Of a stretch of DNA of 64,000 bases, positions 32,050 to 42,439 are shown piece after piece. Under the pieces are notes generated by a model. It saw only the letters and a list, made by a program, of their open reading frames with translations. It was not told the DNA's origin and made no database searches. This DNA comes from Aporrectodea caliginosa (lineage: Eukaryota > Annelida > Clitellata > Crassiclitellata > Lumbricidae): the NCBI GenBank assembly GCA_020284085.1, contig JACEVL010000294.1:165254-229253 (forward strand), read 5' to 3'. Made by a program: the position numbers and the translations under genes. The first letter of the stretch is position 1, and the number at the start of each line of letters is the position of its first letter.

Positions 32050-33254
32050 ACGTGTCCCTAATTTCGCTTGATTTTTCAAAAGCTTTCGACATGGTACGTC
32101 ACTCAACCCTTTCCCTGAAGCTTTCATATCTTGACATTCCAGACTTTGTCTACAATTGGCTATTAAACTTTTTCAAGGACAGAGGGCATGTGACTAAGTT
32201 CCAGGGGGTTTTGTCCTTGCGGCGGACTATCAACGCTAGCAACGTACAGGGATCCGGGATTGGGCCTTCGTCTTATATCGTTAACGCTTCCGATCTTCAG
32301 CCGATTCACCCTGAGAATCACATGGTAAAATACGCAGACGACACGTATCTACTAATTGGTTCTTCGATGCGGGAAACGATCAGTCAAGAACTTGCCTCCG
32401 TTAAGAGCTGGGCATCGCGTAACAATCTCCGACTGAATTCACAAAAATCAAGAGAAATGATAATATCTCGTCGTAGGGATGTGAGAGTCCCAGAGTTGCT
32501 TGTGGGAATGGAAAGAGTAACATCTATTAACATACTTGGAGTTACCCTGAACTCTGATCTTCGAGTCACTACTCATGTAGACGCCACACTTTCCTCCTGT
32601 GCCGGGTCTCTTCATGCCTTAAGAACGTTAAGGGCACATGGATTACCACCTGAAGTTCTACATGAAGTGACTAGAGCTACTACAGTCTCCAGGATGATGT
32701 ACGCTGCCCCTGCCTGGTGGGGCTTTACAACCTTCATGGATCGGGTCAGGATCGAGCGTCTTTTGGCAAGGTGCCGCCGATCAGGGTACCTGAGTGAAGA
32801 CTCGCCAACTGCTGCTGAAATGGCGGACCAGGCTGATGATCGCCTTCTGGCCGCTGTTTCCAGAAACGACTTCCATGTTCTTCGGCCGCTCTTTCCTCCG
32901 ATTATTGATCGTCATTACAAAATGAGACCACGCCCTCACAACTTTGTACTACCCACTAAAGATGATAAACTTTTTATCTCACGAGTCCTGTTTAAAAAGC
33001 CATCCTCTGACCACTAATGCTCATAAATCTCCTCCCTCATTACTCTCAATTAACTTAACAATTCATCAGGCAATAGTTTATAACAATTTGTTGCCTTATT
33101 GTCGCTCTAACATTGGCTACTCGTTATATATGATACAATCTTGCTTAGCATTCATTCGTAACTTTTGTTAAACTGCAATGTACCTGATAGCGGTGTGTCT
33201 ATCAGTTTTGTTTCAAATAAAACGAATATAATAATAATAATAATAATAATAATA
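32050..33254 (+). mobile_element. 5'-truncated CR1-like LINE with partial reverse transcriptase
   Basis: A 321-codon frame (32052-33017) starts inside the RT palm at ISLDFSKAFDMV. It has the QGSGIGPSSY word and YADDTYLL with the two catalytic aspartates. The thumb follows (W...NNLRLN..K), then APAWWGF, then the C-terminal PHNFVLP..DDKLFISRVLF word. The 3' UTR is ~200 bp and ends in AAATAAAACGAATA then (TAA)n (33219-33254). The frame has no ATG that makes sense as a start; the copy lost its endonuclease and N-terminal RT on insertion. Related fragments are at 50.4, 53.1 and 57.3 kb. Confidence 0.9.
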
Positions 33255-34145
33255 TTGCTGGAAAACGATTAATTTATTTCGAAGCGATCGTAAACAACTC
33301 CGCCATGCAAATAATTAATGACGTAATGGGAATACCGGGCGCCATAAATAGAACAGACTCGTAGGTCGTATCGTTTTACGCTTTCTGCGTAAAAGTCACT
33401 ATAAATTCGTACATGCAAATAATCAATCATGTTTTAAAATTAAAACTAATCAATTATATTTAATTACATGCGATATATTGACAGCTTTTAGTTACCTTTC
33501 CCAGATATATCGTTTGCCTTCATGAAACACCGAAGGCAACAACTTCAGCCAATCAGATGGGCGGAAATTTTGTCGCCAGAGGGCCAAATATACAAAAAAT
33601 ATGCGACGGCGAGGCCAGACCAGAGCAGAGTTTATGACAGACGCGGGAAATATTACAATGGAGTTTCGCCGGTCGGGACAATATAAGTGACCGTCATACT
33701 AAGACCGGTCTGGGTTACCAAAAGTGTTTTTGCATACGTTTCAAGACATTTTAAGGCATTTGAGCCCTATTGGGTAACCCCGACCGAGGCCGGTCTGGCT
33801 TTCCCAAAACCGGTCTGGTTTACACGGGTAATATTCCCATAAGGTCTGGCATATCGGTCTCGTATAAGAGTATATATATATATATATATATTTGAAATTA
33901 GATCACGCAAAACTATAATGATCCTTTTTATAGAAAATGTTATGGAACTTTAAAAAAATATATAGTTTCTCATATAAAACAACTGGTCTCCACTGAAGGT
34001 TAACAGTGAAACGATTATAAATCAGTTATCGGTTTTGATCATGCAACCCTTGATCCAAAAAGAAAATAATTAAGTGTCACATGCCAGTGGATTAAGCAGT
34101 GTCATTCTCCTTGGATGCTTTCTGGCGTAGGCATTGATAATGTCA
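33255..34145. other. No recognised gene; GGTCTGG-rich stretch and short (TA)n
   Basis: GACCGGTCTGG-like words recur at 33700-33860 and a (TA) run is at 33873-33893. Nothing further can be assigned. Confidence 0.4.
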
Positions 34146-34607
34146 TCAATGTCTAACTTGATGTCCTTGTGGACAAACAATAAAATGGTCTCCTTTGCCT
34201 TCTGCAATATGTCCAAGTAGCAACATTGGCAAGTCAGGCATGATGGTGCTACTCTCATTAGGAGCCACAACAGCTGTGGCATTGTCGCCAAGTGAAGACA
34301 ATATTGTGAACTGAACAAGGTACAGGCAGCAGGCTCCTAGTATCATTATGTGGTCACCAAAAGTACCTGGCTGTGCCATTTCATGAAGGTAAGACTCAAC
34401 ATCGCCATGTGAAACTTTTTCAGACAGATGTACTGTAGTGCCATCCAACAAGGTAAGACTATCACGTCGGTCCCAAAGATACTGAACGATGTCACTTCTT
34501 ATTGTAGCTGGACTTATGTTTTTGCAGAGACATAGCTTCATTTGGTCAGAAATTGATGAAAATAGACAATTGCCATCTTCTTTGGGATTTAATGACACTA
34601 TGTTGTT
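34146..34607 (-). CDS. OTU-domain exon (partial gene)
   Basis: Minus-strand frame read from 34607 to the stop at 34146. DGNCLFSSISDQ near the start matches the catalytic Asp-Gly-Asn-Cys block of OTU cysteine proteases. GTFGDHIMILGACCLY is the typical middle block. GKGDHFIV near the end is where the catalytic His is expected. OTU enzymes remove ubiquitin from proteins; OTU domains also occur in some transposons (Helentrons, others). The apparent MSLNPK start is GTG, so I prefer an exon entering at a splice acceptor (TTTACCATTTCAG, AG at 34608-34609), with the open frame continuing upstream to it. The C-terminal half is shorter than usual. It may be a gene exon, a captured exon or a pseudogene. 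Confidence 0.6.
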   Translation of the reverse strand, partial: NNIVSLNPKEDGNCLFSSISDQMKLCLCKNISPATIRSDIVQYLWDRRDSLTLLDGTTVHLSEKVSHGDVESYLHEMAQPGTFGDHIMILGACCLYLVQFTILSSLGDNATAVVAPNESSTIMPDLPMLLLGHIAEGKGDHFIVCPQGHQVRH

Positions 34608-34737
34608 CTGAAATGGTAAATGTTCTGGTGCAAATGCTGAAATATTGCAATATCATTGATAAATGTATAATAATAATAATTTTCAAACTCGCAATTCTAC
34701 ATGCAGAATGTCTTCGTATTTGTTAAACTTCTTACAT

Positions 34738-34825
34738 TGTTTACTTTTTCCCCGGGCACTCCGGGCCCCCTCACACCGCCGGGCCCCTGGGAATTTGCCC
34801 CTCCCCCTTTCGGCGGCCCTGGCTG
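34738..34825. other. GC-rich block CCCCGGGC...GGGCCCC
   Basis: A compact GGGCCC/GGGGGCAG-rich stretch unlike its AT-rich surroundings. It resembles hAT-type transposon ends; no partner end was found. Confidence 0.35.
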
Positions 34826-35150
34826 CCCCCAACTAAAAATAATATAGTCGATGCCAATTTATCATACGATAATTAACATAGTAATGATAGAAATTGAATA
34901 CACTAGTATTTGTATAAAAATAGATTCAATAAGCAAGGGATGGATCATGCGCCTCATCCATGGACCGCACGCCACTGAGCGTTAAGAGAATGATTATATG
35001 AGTAGGCCTAGTTCTATATCCTTGATTTGCATTTGTCCATAATATCGGCAGCTGAACGCTTTCGGCGGCTAGAATCAGCACGACGAATTTCAAAATTATA
35101 ATCATATGCCATCTTTTGAGATTTAGGCCTAAGATAGGCCTATGTCTTAC

Positions 35151-35223
35151 CAACGGCAGTCGGCTTATTCGCGAATGATAAAACTGCTTGTTTAAGCCGT
35201 TTTGACGGCGGACCACTCGACAT
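35151..35223 (-). CDS. Possible first coding exon (24 codons plus one base)
   Basis: Minus ATG at 35223-35221 opens MSSGPPSKRLKQAVLSF and runs to a consensus donor (GTAAGA, GT at 35149-35150). A promoter-like block lies 60-90 bp upstream. The short basic KRLKQ..L.F start recalls N termini of some hAT/BED-type proteins, but this is weak. The exon ends in phase 1, whereas the OTU exon at 34607 would need phase 0, so an intermediate exon or no linkage is implied. Confidence 0.35.
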
Positions 35224-35282
35224 ATTTTTAAATTGACCAATTTCTATTTACGTAAATTTTGTCTGTACATGAACTTTGTGAA

Positions 35283-35313
35283 TGACGTCACGGCAAAAGT
35301 CATTGGTCACGTG
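35283..35313 (-). promoter_or_regulatory. Promoter-like cluster: CRE, CCAAT and E-box
   Basis: TGACGTCA (35283-35290), ATTGG (CCAAT on minus, 35302-35306) and CACGTG (35308-35313) lie within 31 bp, just upstream of the candidate minus-strand exon. Confidence 0.45.
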
Positions 35314-35544
35314 GGCAACGTCTGCTAGCAACTCAGGTAAGTAGGTAAGAGAGCTCCGGTAAGAGAGCTCCATTCTGCCGGTCCAGCTACTTCAAACATC
35401 CTATTCCCAAATTGCAGTTATATTAGTTTTAGGTCAGTTTAGTTTGAGAACATTTGCTGCAGGTTTAGGGGGGGCGTACGCCGGCTCCGCCCCCCTCTAA
35501 ATCCGCGCCTGCATGTATGCGTGCATACATGTACAATGCTACAT

Positions 35545-36127
35545 TCAGCCATTTTCACACAGATTACGCGTATTATTATTTATTTTGATCACTTCCGGTT
35601 TTCAAAAGACAAACCTATAAGTATGAAAAGGAAGCCCTACATTCCCTCTAATTAATGGTTTATTTGTTTCTCTTCTAGGAAGCAAAATGAATACGCTACA
35701 GACAAAAAAAAACTAAGAGGGAGTCCTTGCATTTAGCCATTTTCACGCATGTTACACGTATTATATTTTATTTTGATCACTTCCGGTATTCATAAGACAA
35801 ACATTTAAGTATGCAAATGTAGCCCCACATTCCCTCTATAGAATGGTATAATTTGTGTCTCTTAATATTAAATGACGGATAAGATATAGTCGAAAATCTA
35901 GGGTGGGGTGGTATCCACCGATTCCACCCCCTTCTGGTGTCTCGGGTATATCGGATATAACTTTTGAATAGCGTGGGCTACCACCATGATGTTTACCTCA
36001 AAATGTGCGCCAATGTATCTGCTACAGCTATCTAAATTGCAAAAATTATATTCCATATGAAAAAAAATGTTATGCATAAAAACGTAGGGGGGTGGCAACC
36101 ACCCCCCCTCGGTAGCCCAAGGGTTAA
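35545..36127 (-). mobile_element. TTAA-flanked element, copy 2 (one end missing)
   Basis: In inverse orientation to copy 1, it ends at 36124-36127 (TTAA) preceded by GGGCTACCGAG-type sequence and the GGTGG.AACCACCCC palindrome. It has two internal blocks with CACTTCCGGT..TCA.AAGAC. The other end is not found; similarity stops near 35545. Confidence 0.7.
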
Positions 36128-37049
36128 ATGAGTTATCCTAGGAAAGACAGCTACAGCTTAGATAATTATATAGTCTATATAATATCAGATGTCAATCTCT
36201 TGATGAGGCGTCCTTAAGCATCATGTTATAATAAGTAAAACATCAACTGATTGGCTCATGACTTGTATACCAACTTCTATGATAGCCTATAAGGTCAATA
36301 GTAGTGTCTAAGGTCATTGGCACACGTAAGCATTGAACGGATTTCGTTAGGTGTAAGCTCCGCCTTCCACATGGAAATCCCAAGTCTTAGATTACTACTT
36401 GATGGCCATTATCCAGAATCTTATCCCTGTTAAACAGGCCCGACTTAAGCCAGAGAGACAGACTAGATAGAGAGACGAAACAGAGACAGGAGCTCATCCG
36501 GAGGAAACAGACAACATCAGACCGAGGAACGAATAACACTAGGGCCTACGCCTGAAGCTCCAAGCTGACAGTAGATACAGATCCGAAATAAATAACCGAG
36601 CATCGTATTTAGTTCGTCTACTACTCGAATATCTCTATGATCATGGTTGGAAGGATTTGTTTAGTATTATTTCATCTTGAGTGTTGTTCATGTCATCTTG
36701 AGAATTGCAGAACCTATTATTATGTGAATCTAATAGAACAAAGCGATGTTAAAATTTAACACTCTCTTTTCTCAATCTTAGGACAACTCACAAACCTACA
36801 AGTGACTAGTTTACCCATATCCAAACATTCATTTAATGACAAAGCTCGTGTCAATTAAATTGACCACGACATGAACATTGCAAACGTACACATTATTGCC
36901 TAGAAGTAAGTGAAAAAAAATTATTATACAGCAGTGCAACGTGGTCTAAGGCTGTGTGTGAAACTGATAACAGTTTGCTACGTTACGTGTAGAGGTTTGA
37001 AGGAAGTCTTTAGCAGTAATCAATCGATCGAACGACTAAACAAAAAGAC
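36128..37049. other. No recognised feature
   Basis: Non-coding spacer between two inverted copies of the TTAA element. Confidence 0.4.
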
Positions 37050-37500
37050 AGTCAGCCCTTGGGCCACCAAGGGCCGTGGCTACCACCACCACCCCTACGT
37101 TTTTATGCATAACAAACTTGTTTCATATGGAATATAATTTTTTACATTTTAGGTAGCTGTAGCAGGATAATTTTCGCACATTTTGAGGTAAACATCATGG
37201 TGGTATCTCACGCCGTTCAAAAGTTATAGGCCTACCCGATATACCCGAGGTATCAGAGAGGGGTGGATACCACCCCTTTTAGTTTTTCGACCATAGCGTA
37301 TTCAATATTCTTCCTAAAAGAGAAACAAATAATTATAGGCCTGCCATTCTTGATAGGGAATGCAGGGCTTCATTAATTTTGCTTGCTTACTTACTTGTCT
37401 TTTGAACACTGGAAGTGATCAAAATATATAATAAGCTTAATACGCGTTATCTGTGTGAAAATAGCTGAATGCAGCATCACAACGTAAACCGATATTTCTA
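37050..37500 (+). mobile_element. TTAA-family element, copy 3 (partial)
   Basis: It begins GGGCCACCAAGGGCCGTGG, in the orientation of copy 1, and follows it through CATATGGAATATAATTTT, GGTAGCTGTAGCAGG and TGGAAGTGATCAAAAT to AGCATCACAACGTAAACCGA (~37492). Terminal TTAA is lost on both sides. Confidence 0.65.
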
Positions 37501-37539
37501 CATAAACATTTGTCAACAGTTACAGATTTAGAACTTATA

Positions 37540-38033
37540 TTAGCTGAAACAGCTACTGAAGATGAAGTGAGAAGCCAGTTTACAGGAAGCATTCGCACAA
37601 AACAATGGGAGTAACTTGCAATAACTGCAAGGACCACCGACATATTTGACTGCCGTGAACAATAACGAAAATCCTTGTTTCATGTTGATATAGCTGCATG
37701 TCTTTAGAGTTTTTTTTAGGGTAGTGGGAATCTTTTGCACGACTGTCCCACTCACAAATGAAACAACAATACTTTGTATACCCTAGCTGCATCGAACATT
37801 AAGCTGAAAAAGTGCTACAAATTTCAAATCACCACACAGATTCCAGTTATGCCTACTGTGCTGGTTAGATGACAGTAACAGCTTTATATAATTAGTTTCT
37901 TTTGCCAGCAGATTCCATCCCTGAAGCCGAGAGCCCACCATTTCCGCTTGAGCCTTTCACGAATTTAAGTCCCTGGCTGGTTCATTAATTCTTTTATCTC
38001 ATGTTTATCTCATGTTGACAGTTGTGCCTGCTG
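37540..38033 (-). pseudogene. Decayed multi-copy gene, downstream half
   Basis: The minus strand reads KAQAEMVGSRLQGWNLLAK, then NWNLCGDLKFVALFQ, then GYTKYCCFICEWDSRAKDSH. I recall a large hypothetical family repeated in many invertebrate genomes with the words LS...AE.LGSRL...NLL and GDLKV...GYTK..CF.C.WDSRA. Its function is unknown and it is probably transposon-borne. Frameshifts and a deletion between the first two blocks show it is dead. The upstream half is at 40611-41070, across the foldback insertion. Confidence 0.6.
38024..38033. repeat. Target duplication GTGCCTGCTG (left copy)
   Basis: Exact 10-bp repeat of 40611-40620 bordering the foldback element. Confidence 0.85.
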
Positions 38034-38708
38034 GGTTCCGGACAATTCCCCCTCGGACAATTCCCCCCGGTCAATTCCCCCCTGCCAATTCCCCCCGGAC
38101 AATTCCCCCGGGCGTTTCAATAGGACAATTCCCCCGGACAATTCCCCCTACATATATATATAATAATTATTAAAAAATAATTACATATATTTTATATTAT
38201 TATATAATTATATTTGTGCATATAAATTATATAATATATAATTAAATTAATATAATTAATTATATTAATATAAATAATATTTATATTAAATATTATATAT
38301 TATTAATAATATATAATAATATAATATATTATTATATATTATTAATAATATATATTAATAATATATAATAATAAAAATTATAATTATCTTAATTATAATA
38401 TTATATATTAATAATTATGATTATAATTATGATATTATCATAATTATAATTATAATTAATAATATATAACATTATAATTAATTATAATTATAATTTTAAT
38501 TATAATTATTAATTATAACTATAATATAATTAATTAATATAGTAATATAATTATTAAAATAATATATAATATGTAATAATAATTAATATCACAAATAAGT
38601 ATATTAATTATTTATTATAATTATATGTATAATATATAATATTAATATATTATATTAATTATTACAATTATATAATTATTATATAATATATAATTATTAA
38701 ATTATATA

Positions 38709-39863
38709 CAGGGTGGGCCAAAAAAAAATAACCCCCTAGGCATTTTTGCTAATATTTCGGCCAAAAGTAAGAATTTTTAAATCACGCTTTACAGGCTTAA
38801 AGGTAATTCATATCTACGTATAATGGCCAAATTTCACCAAAGAATTTCAAACAGAACAAAAGTTATATCACTTTTAGTGAGGTCCACCCACTGTTTTTTG
38901 ATGGTTCAAAAACGTAACAGCAACAAAAAACGATTTTACTAAGTCACTTCTCAAATAATTGTTATCAAACAAACTTGATTATTGTTTCACAACTTGAGTT
39001 CAATGTGTCCACCACCAGTACCCATACATGTTCTGAGTTTTTTGGATAGTTTTGAACTTTTGATGTCTTTGTTGATGGATTCCAGAGGTAAATCTTCCCA
39101 CATCAACTTCAATGCGACCTTCAATTCTCTTATCGTTTTTGTCTTTGGTCGCAGGTTGTGGTATTTCTCCAGCATAGCTCCCTTTTAATACGTGATTATC
39201 CATTTGTTGGAGTGCGGAAGATTTCTGCCTTCCGCTGCCTTTACGACGTTCCAGAGCCGATCCCCTTTCATCATATGCGGTTGCATATTTTTAACGGTAG
39301 GCCAACTCAGCTTCCACTGTTTATCAGAGGAAACGGCGATTAGAGCTTTAGCTCAAAGACCTGGCTCATGAAGTGTCTGCATACGCATTTTGTCTGTCAT
39401 TGACACCTTGCCCATCTTGATTTTTTAGAAATTTCAATTTAATTGTTTCAATAAAAAAATTATTAATCTGAAAAATTCGTTATTTACCAACTTGATCGTC
39501 TTCTTGCTAAGTGACGTCATAGTGACGTGCAGCTACGCTGGTACCCCGTTTCTTTTCTAAATAATAATAATATGTATCTGGCAATATCAAGTTTGTTTGA
39601 TAACAATTATTTGAGAAGTGACTTAGTAAAATCGTTTTTGTTGCTTTTTGTTGCGTTACGTTTTTGAACCATCAAAAAACAGTGGGTGACCTCACTAAAA
39701 GTGATATAACTTTTGTTCTGTTTGAAATTCTTTGGTGAAATTTGGCCATTATACGTAGGTAAGAATTACCTATAAGCCTGTAAAGCGTGATTTAAAAATT
39801 CTTACTTTTGGCCGAAATATTAGCAAAAATGCCTAGGGGGTTACTTTTTTTTGGCCCACCCTG
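38709..39863 (-). mobile_element. Tc1/mariner-like element with ~270-bp terminal inverted repeats
   Basis: The ends CAGGGTGGGCCAAAAAAAA are inverted and bounded by TA (38707-38708, 39864-39865). The arms 38709-38979 and 39586-39863 match nearly throughout. The central ~600 bp holds a deleted transposase on the minus strand. Confidence 0.9.
38987..39415 (-). pseudogene. Deleted Tc1/mariner-like transposase
   Basis: ATG at 39415-39413 opens MGKVSMTDKMRMQTLHEPGL, a typical helix-turn-helix start. After a stop and frame changes, the end reads ALKLMWEDLPLESINKDIKS ... GGGHIEL, like the C terminus of Tc1-type transposases. The whole DDE catalytic core is missing, so it is a deletion derivative. 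Confidence 0.75.
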
Positions 39864-40078
39864 TATATAATATAATTATACACATTATACATAGGTTTTT
39901 ATATAATTATTTTAATATTTAATAATATATAAAAATATATGTTAATATTATTAATATCATATAATTTTATAATAATTAATTATATTGTTATTGATTAATT
40001 ACAAAAATTATTATATAATAATAATTTAAATATAATGTTATTACATATATTATTAATTATAAATTGAATTATAATATT

Positions 40079-40355
40079 CATTTCAGATATTTATATAGCG
40101 CCCCTTCTAGATTTCTACTCAGAGGCGCTCCCGACTACTGCGCGGACACTGAATCGGAGTTTCACGCCGAAGCGCATGAGCAATTGCGAGTGAAGGACTT
40201 GCCCAGGGTCCCTACGCGGCGACTTGAGGTAGATTCGAACCCGCAACCCTCCGGCTGCAAGGCACCAAATATACCCCCTTGAGATGGATTCGAACCCGCA
40301 ACCCTCCGGTTGCAAGGCACCGAACATACCTCTACAGTCTACACCACCGCGCCCC
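40079..40355 (-). mobile_element. tRNA-derived SINE with duplicated B-box segment
   Basis: The minus strand starts GGGGCGCGGTGGTGTAGACTG (A-box region), followed by two tandem ~55-bp units each with GGGTTCGAATC (B box), then a ~150-bp body. The tail GAGCGCCTCTGAGTAGA...GCGCTATATAAAT closely matches the LINE tail at 42353-42403. The flanks ATAATAT (about 40072-40078 and 40356-40362) form a likely target duplication. It lies within the right foldback arm. Confidence 0.85.
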
Positions 40356-40610
40356 ATAATATATATTATTTATATTAATATAATTAATTATATTAATTTA
40401 ATTATATATTATATAATTTATATGCACAAATATAGTTATATAATAATATAAAATATATGTAATTATTTTATAATAATTATTATATATATATATGTAGGGG
40501 AAATTATTCCGAAAGAATTGTCCTATTGAAACGCCCGGGGAATTGTCCGGGGAGGAATTGGCAGGGGGAATTGACCGAAGGGAATTGTCCGGGGGAATTG
40601 TCCTAGACTC

Positions 40611-40620
40611 GTGCCTGCTG
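40611..40620. repeat. Target duplication GTGCCTGCTG (right copy)
   Basis: Exact match to 38024-38033. Confidence 0.85.
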
Positions 40621-41070
40621 ACTGGATAGAGTTATCAAATGAGGCTCACGGCACTGCAGTGGTTGTAAATTGGGATCAATACAAACTTCTGTTTCCTCTG
40701 TCACAGTTTCACCAACGTCGTCGATGGTCAAAACAGCCGGAGGATTGGGTAGGCCTACAGGAAGGCTGTCATCATGTGGTAGTGAGCTCAGCGCCGATGG
40801 AAGATTAGGATATTCAATTAGTTTCTTACTTTTAGAGGAATGGCCCAAAACATAATAAAAATTATGTCAAAAAGAAATAACAGTCTGAAACGTGATCCTT
40901 CTGCTCCCGCCATTGGAATAGCAAACGGCATAGACGGCTGAGAACAAAAAAATCCATGCTTTGAGATTGACTGCGCAAGATGTGCAACAAATTTGAGGTG
41001 CCCAACCTTTATAACGGTCGCCAACTTTACATCCAAAATAGAGCTCAAACACTTTCTTAACATGGGAGTC
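40611..41070 (-). pseudogene. Decayed multi-copy gene, upstream half
   Basis: Read from 41070 down, alternating frames give KKVFELYFGCKVGDRYKGWA, then C..C.VNLKAW, SMPFAIPM, and KSKKLIEYPNLPSALSSLPH. This is the zinc-binding front part of the same hypothetical family as 37540-38033. The foldback element separates the halves exactly at the 10-bp duplication. Confidence 0.6.
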
Positions 41071-42019
41071 ATCGCTTTCTTTTGAGATTTAAAGTATAGT
41101 GCACAACTAGCATCCTTCTGTTAGCACAGATTTTCACACTCATTTTCGCACCTTGCGTCTCGCCCAAACTAAGTCAATATTGGAAAATTATTAGTTGGAT
41201 AAGTAAACACGTGATCACCAATTTTATAAGCGAAGTAGAGCTCATAATGGTGCGTCTTTTAAGCCTGAAAGGTAACAGAATGAATCGCGGTTGTTGTGAC
41301 ATATGGTGAAACATTTCTTTCGTAACAATCGCTCTATAGACAATAACTGTTATTGTCAAGTGTGCACACTATGCTATCTAAGTTATGCCTGCAGAACATG
41401 TGCATGTCAACTAAAGTACAAACTCATATTAATGCATTTGTATATGCAAGCTGCTCTTAAAGACTGTCTTGCCAGCCTCCACCCTGATTAAGCAAGCCAG
41501 GCAAGTCTTGAAATTCCTTCGCCTTAGATTTTCATTGCACGTTGTGCAGCCTGCATTTAATATATATCCAGACAAAATTCAACTACTTATTTTTGTGGAC
41601 AATATGCTAGTAGGACAAATGTAAGAGGAAATTCTTAAATTAGACGATTCATAAAAACTGTAGCGATAGGATAGTTTCAATTTTTCCTAATTATCGGTTC
41701 AAAATCCATAAGGTACACCCAATAGCGTTGAAAAGCAATACCTATGTTAACTATGCAATGTAACTAAAACAAACCTATACATATACATGTGAACAGAACT
41801 GATGCTTGCGGAGAGTTCTGAGTTGACGAAACACAGCGACAGATTCAGGTACAGTGGAGATCTAAAGGTTACGCCCCTGTTACGGTTTTCGATGTTTGAG
41901 CCACTGCAGGTAACATTTAAACGATTTGTTGCTGGAAAATGTTTAACTAGATGGCCAAAGTGACAGCGAATTGAGTTTCAGTCTGAAGAAATGTTCCACA
42001 GGCCACAGATGAATATCTA
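41071..42019. other. No recognised feature
   Basis: Non-coding; probably includes decayed LINE sequence towards 42.0 kb. Confidence 0.35.
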
Positions 42020-42403
42020 TCTGTGGTAGCGTATCATCCTAGATTCATCATACTCTACACTGGCTTCCCCTCCGGCAGCGCATTCTGTATCGGCTCTGCC
42101 CTCTCGTCTGGCAAAGCGTCTTGCGTACAGCTCCTCGCAACTTATGTTCCAGCCCTCCGTTCCTCTTCTCGAGGTGACTTTTTGGTTCCATTTGCCCGCA
42201 CTGCTACTATGCAGCGCCGAGCATTCTCTGTCGTTGGTCCAGCAGCGTGGAATGACTTACCGTCTTTCCTTCGCCTATCTCCTCGTGTTCACTCGACTTT
42301 CTGTTACGTTCTATTGAAGACTTTCCTCTATGATCGATCAGGCGTGGCTCGGGAGCGCTTCTGAGTAGAGCCCCTTGAAGAAGCGCTATATAAATTCTAT
42401 GAC

Positions 42404-42437
<34 letters not shown>
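42020..42437 (+). mobile_element. LINE 3' end with (TTGA)n tail
   Basis: The frame 42023-42364 (113 codons) reads ALRSSSRGDFLVPFARTATM, then AFSVVGPAAWNDLPSFLRL, then LLKTFLY, the conserved CR1/L2-type C terminus, with stop at 42362. The 3' UTR is only ~45 bp: GAGTAGAGCCCCTTG..AAGCGCTATATAAAT, then TGATTGATTGA repeats (42401-42437). The SINE at 40079-40355 carries the same tail. Confidence 0.85.

Positions 42438-42439
<2 letters not shown>

Larger units (their letters stand above)
38034..40610. mobile_element. Foldback element with 10-bp target duplication (2,577 bp)
   Basis: The outer arms (38034-38158 and 40493-40610) are inverted and each contain seven tandem GGACAATTCCCCC-type units in the same order, including the interrupting word GGGCGTTTCAATA. 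They continue into AT-only arms that match in inverse orientation (for example ATATTTGTGCATATAAATTAT at 38210 and its complement near 40430). The flanks are GTGCCTGCTG on both sides. A Tc1-like element occupies the loop (38709-39863) and a SINE lies in the right arm. No coding capacity of its own is seen. Long arms with terminal tandem units are typical of Foldback-type elements. Confidence 0.88.
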
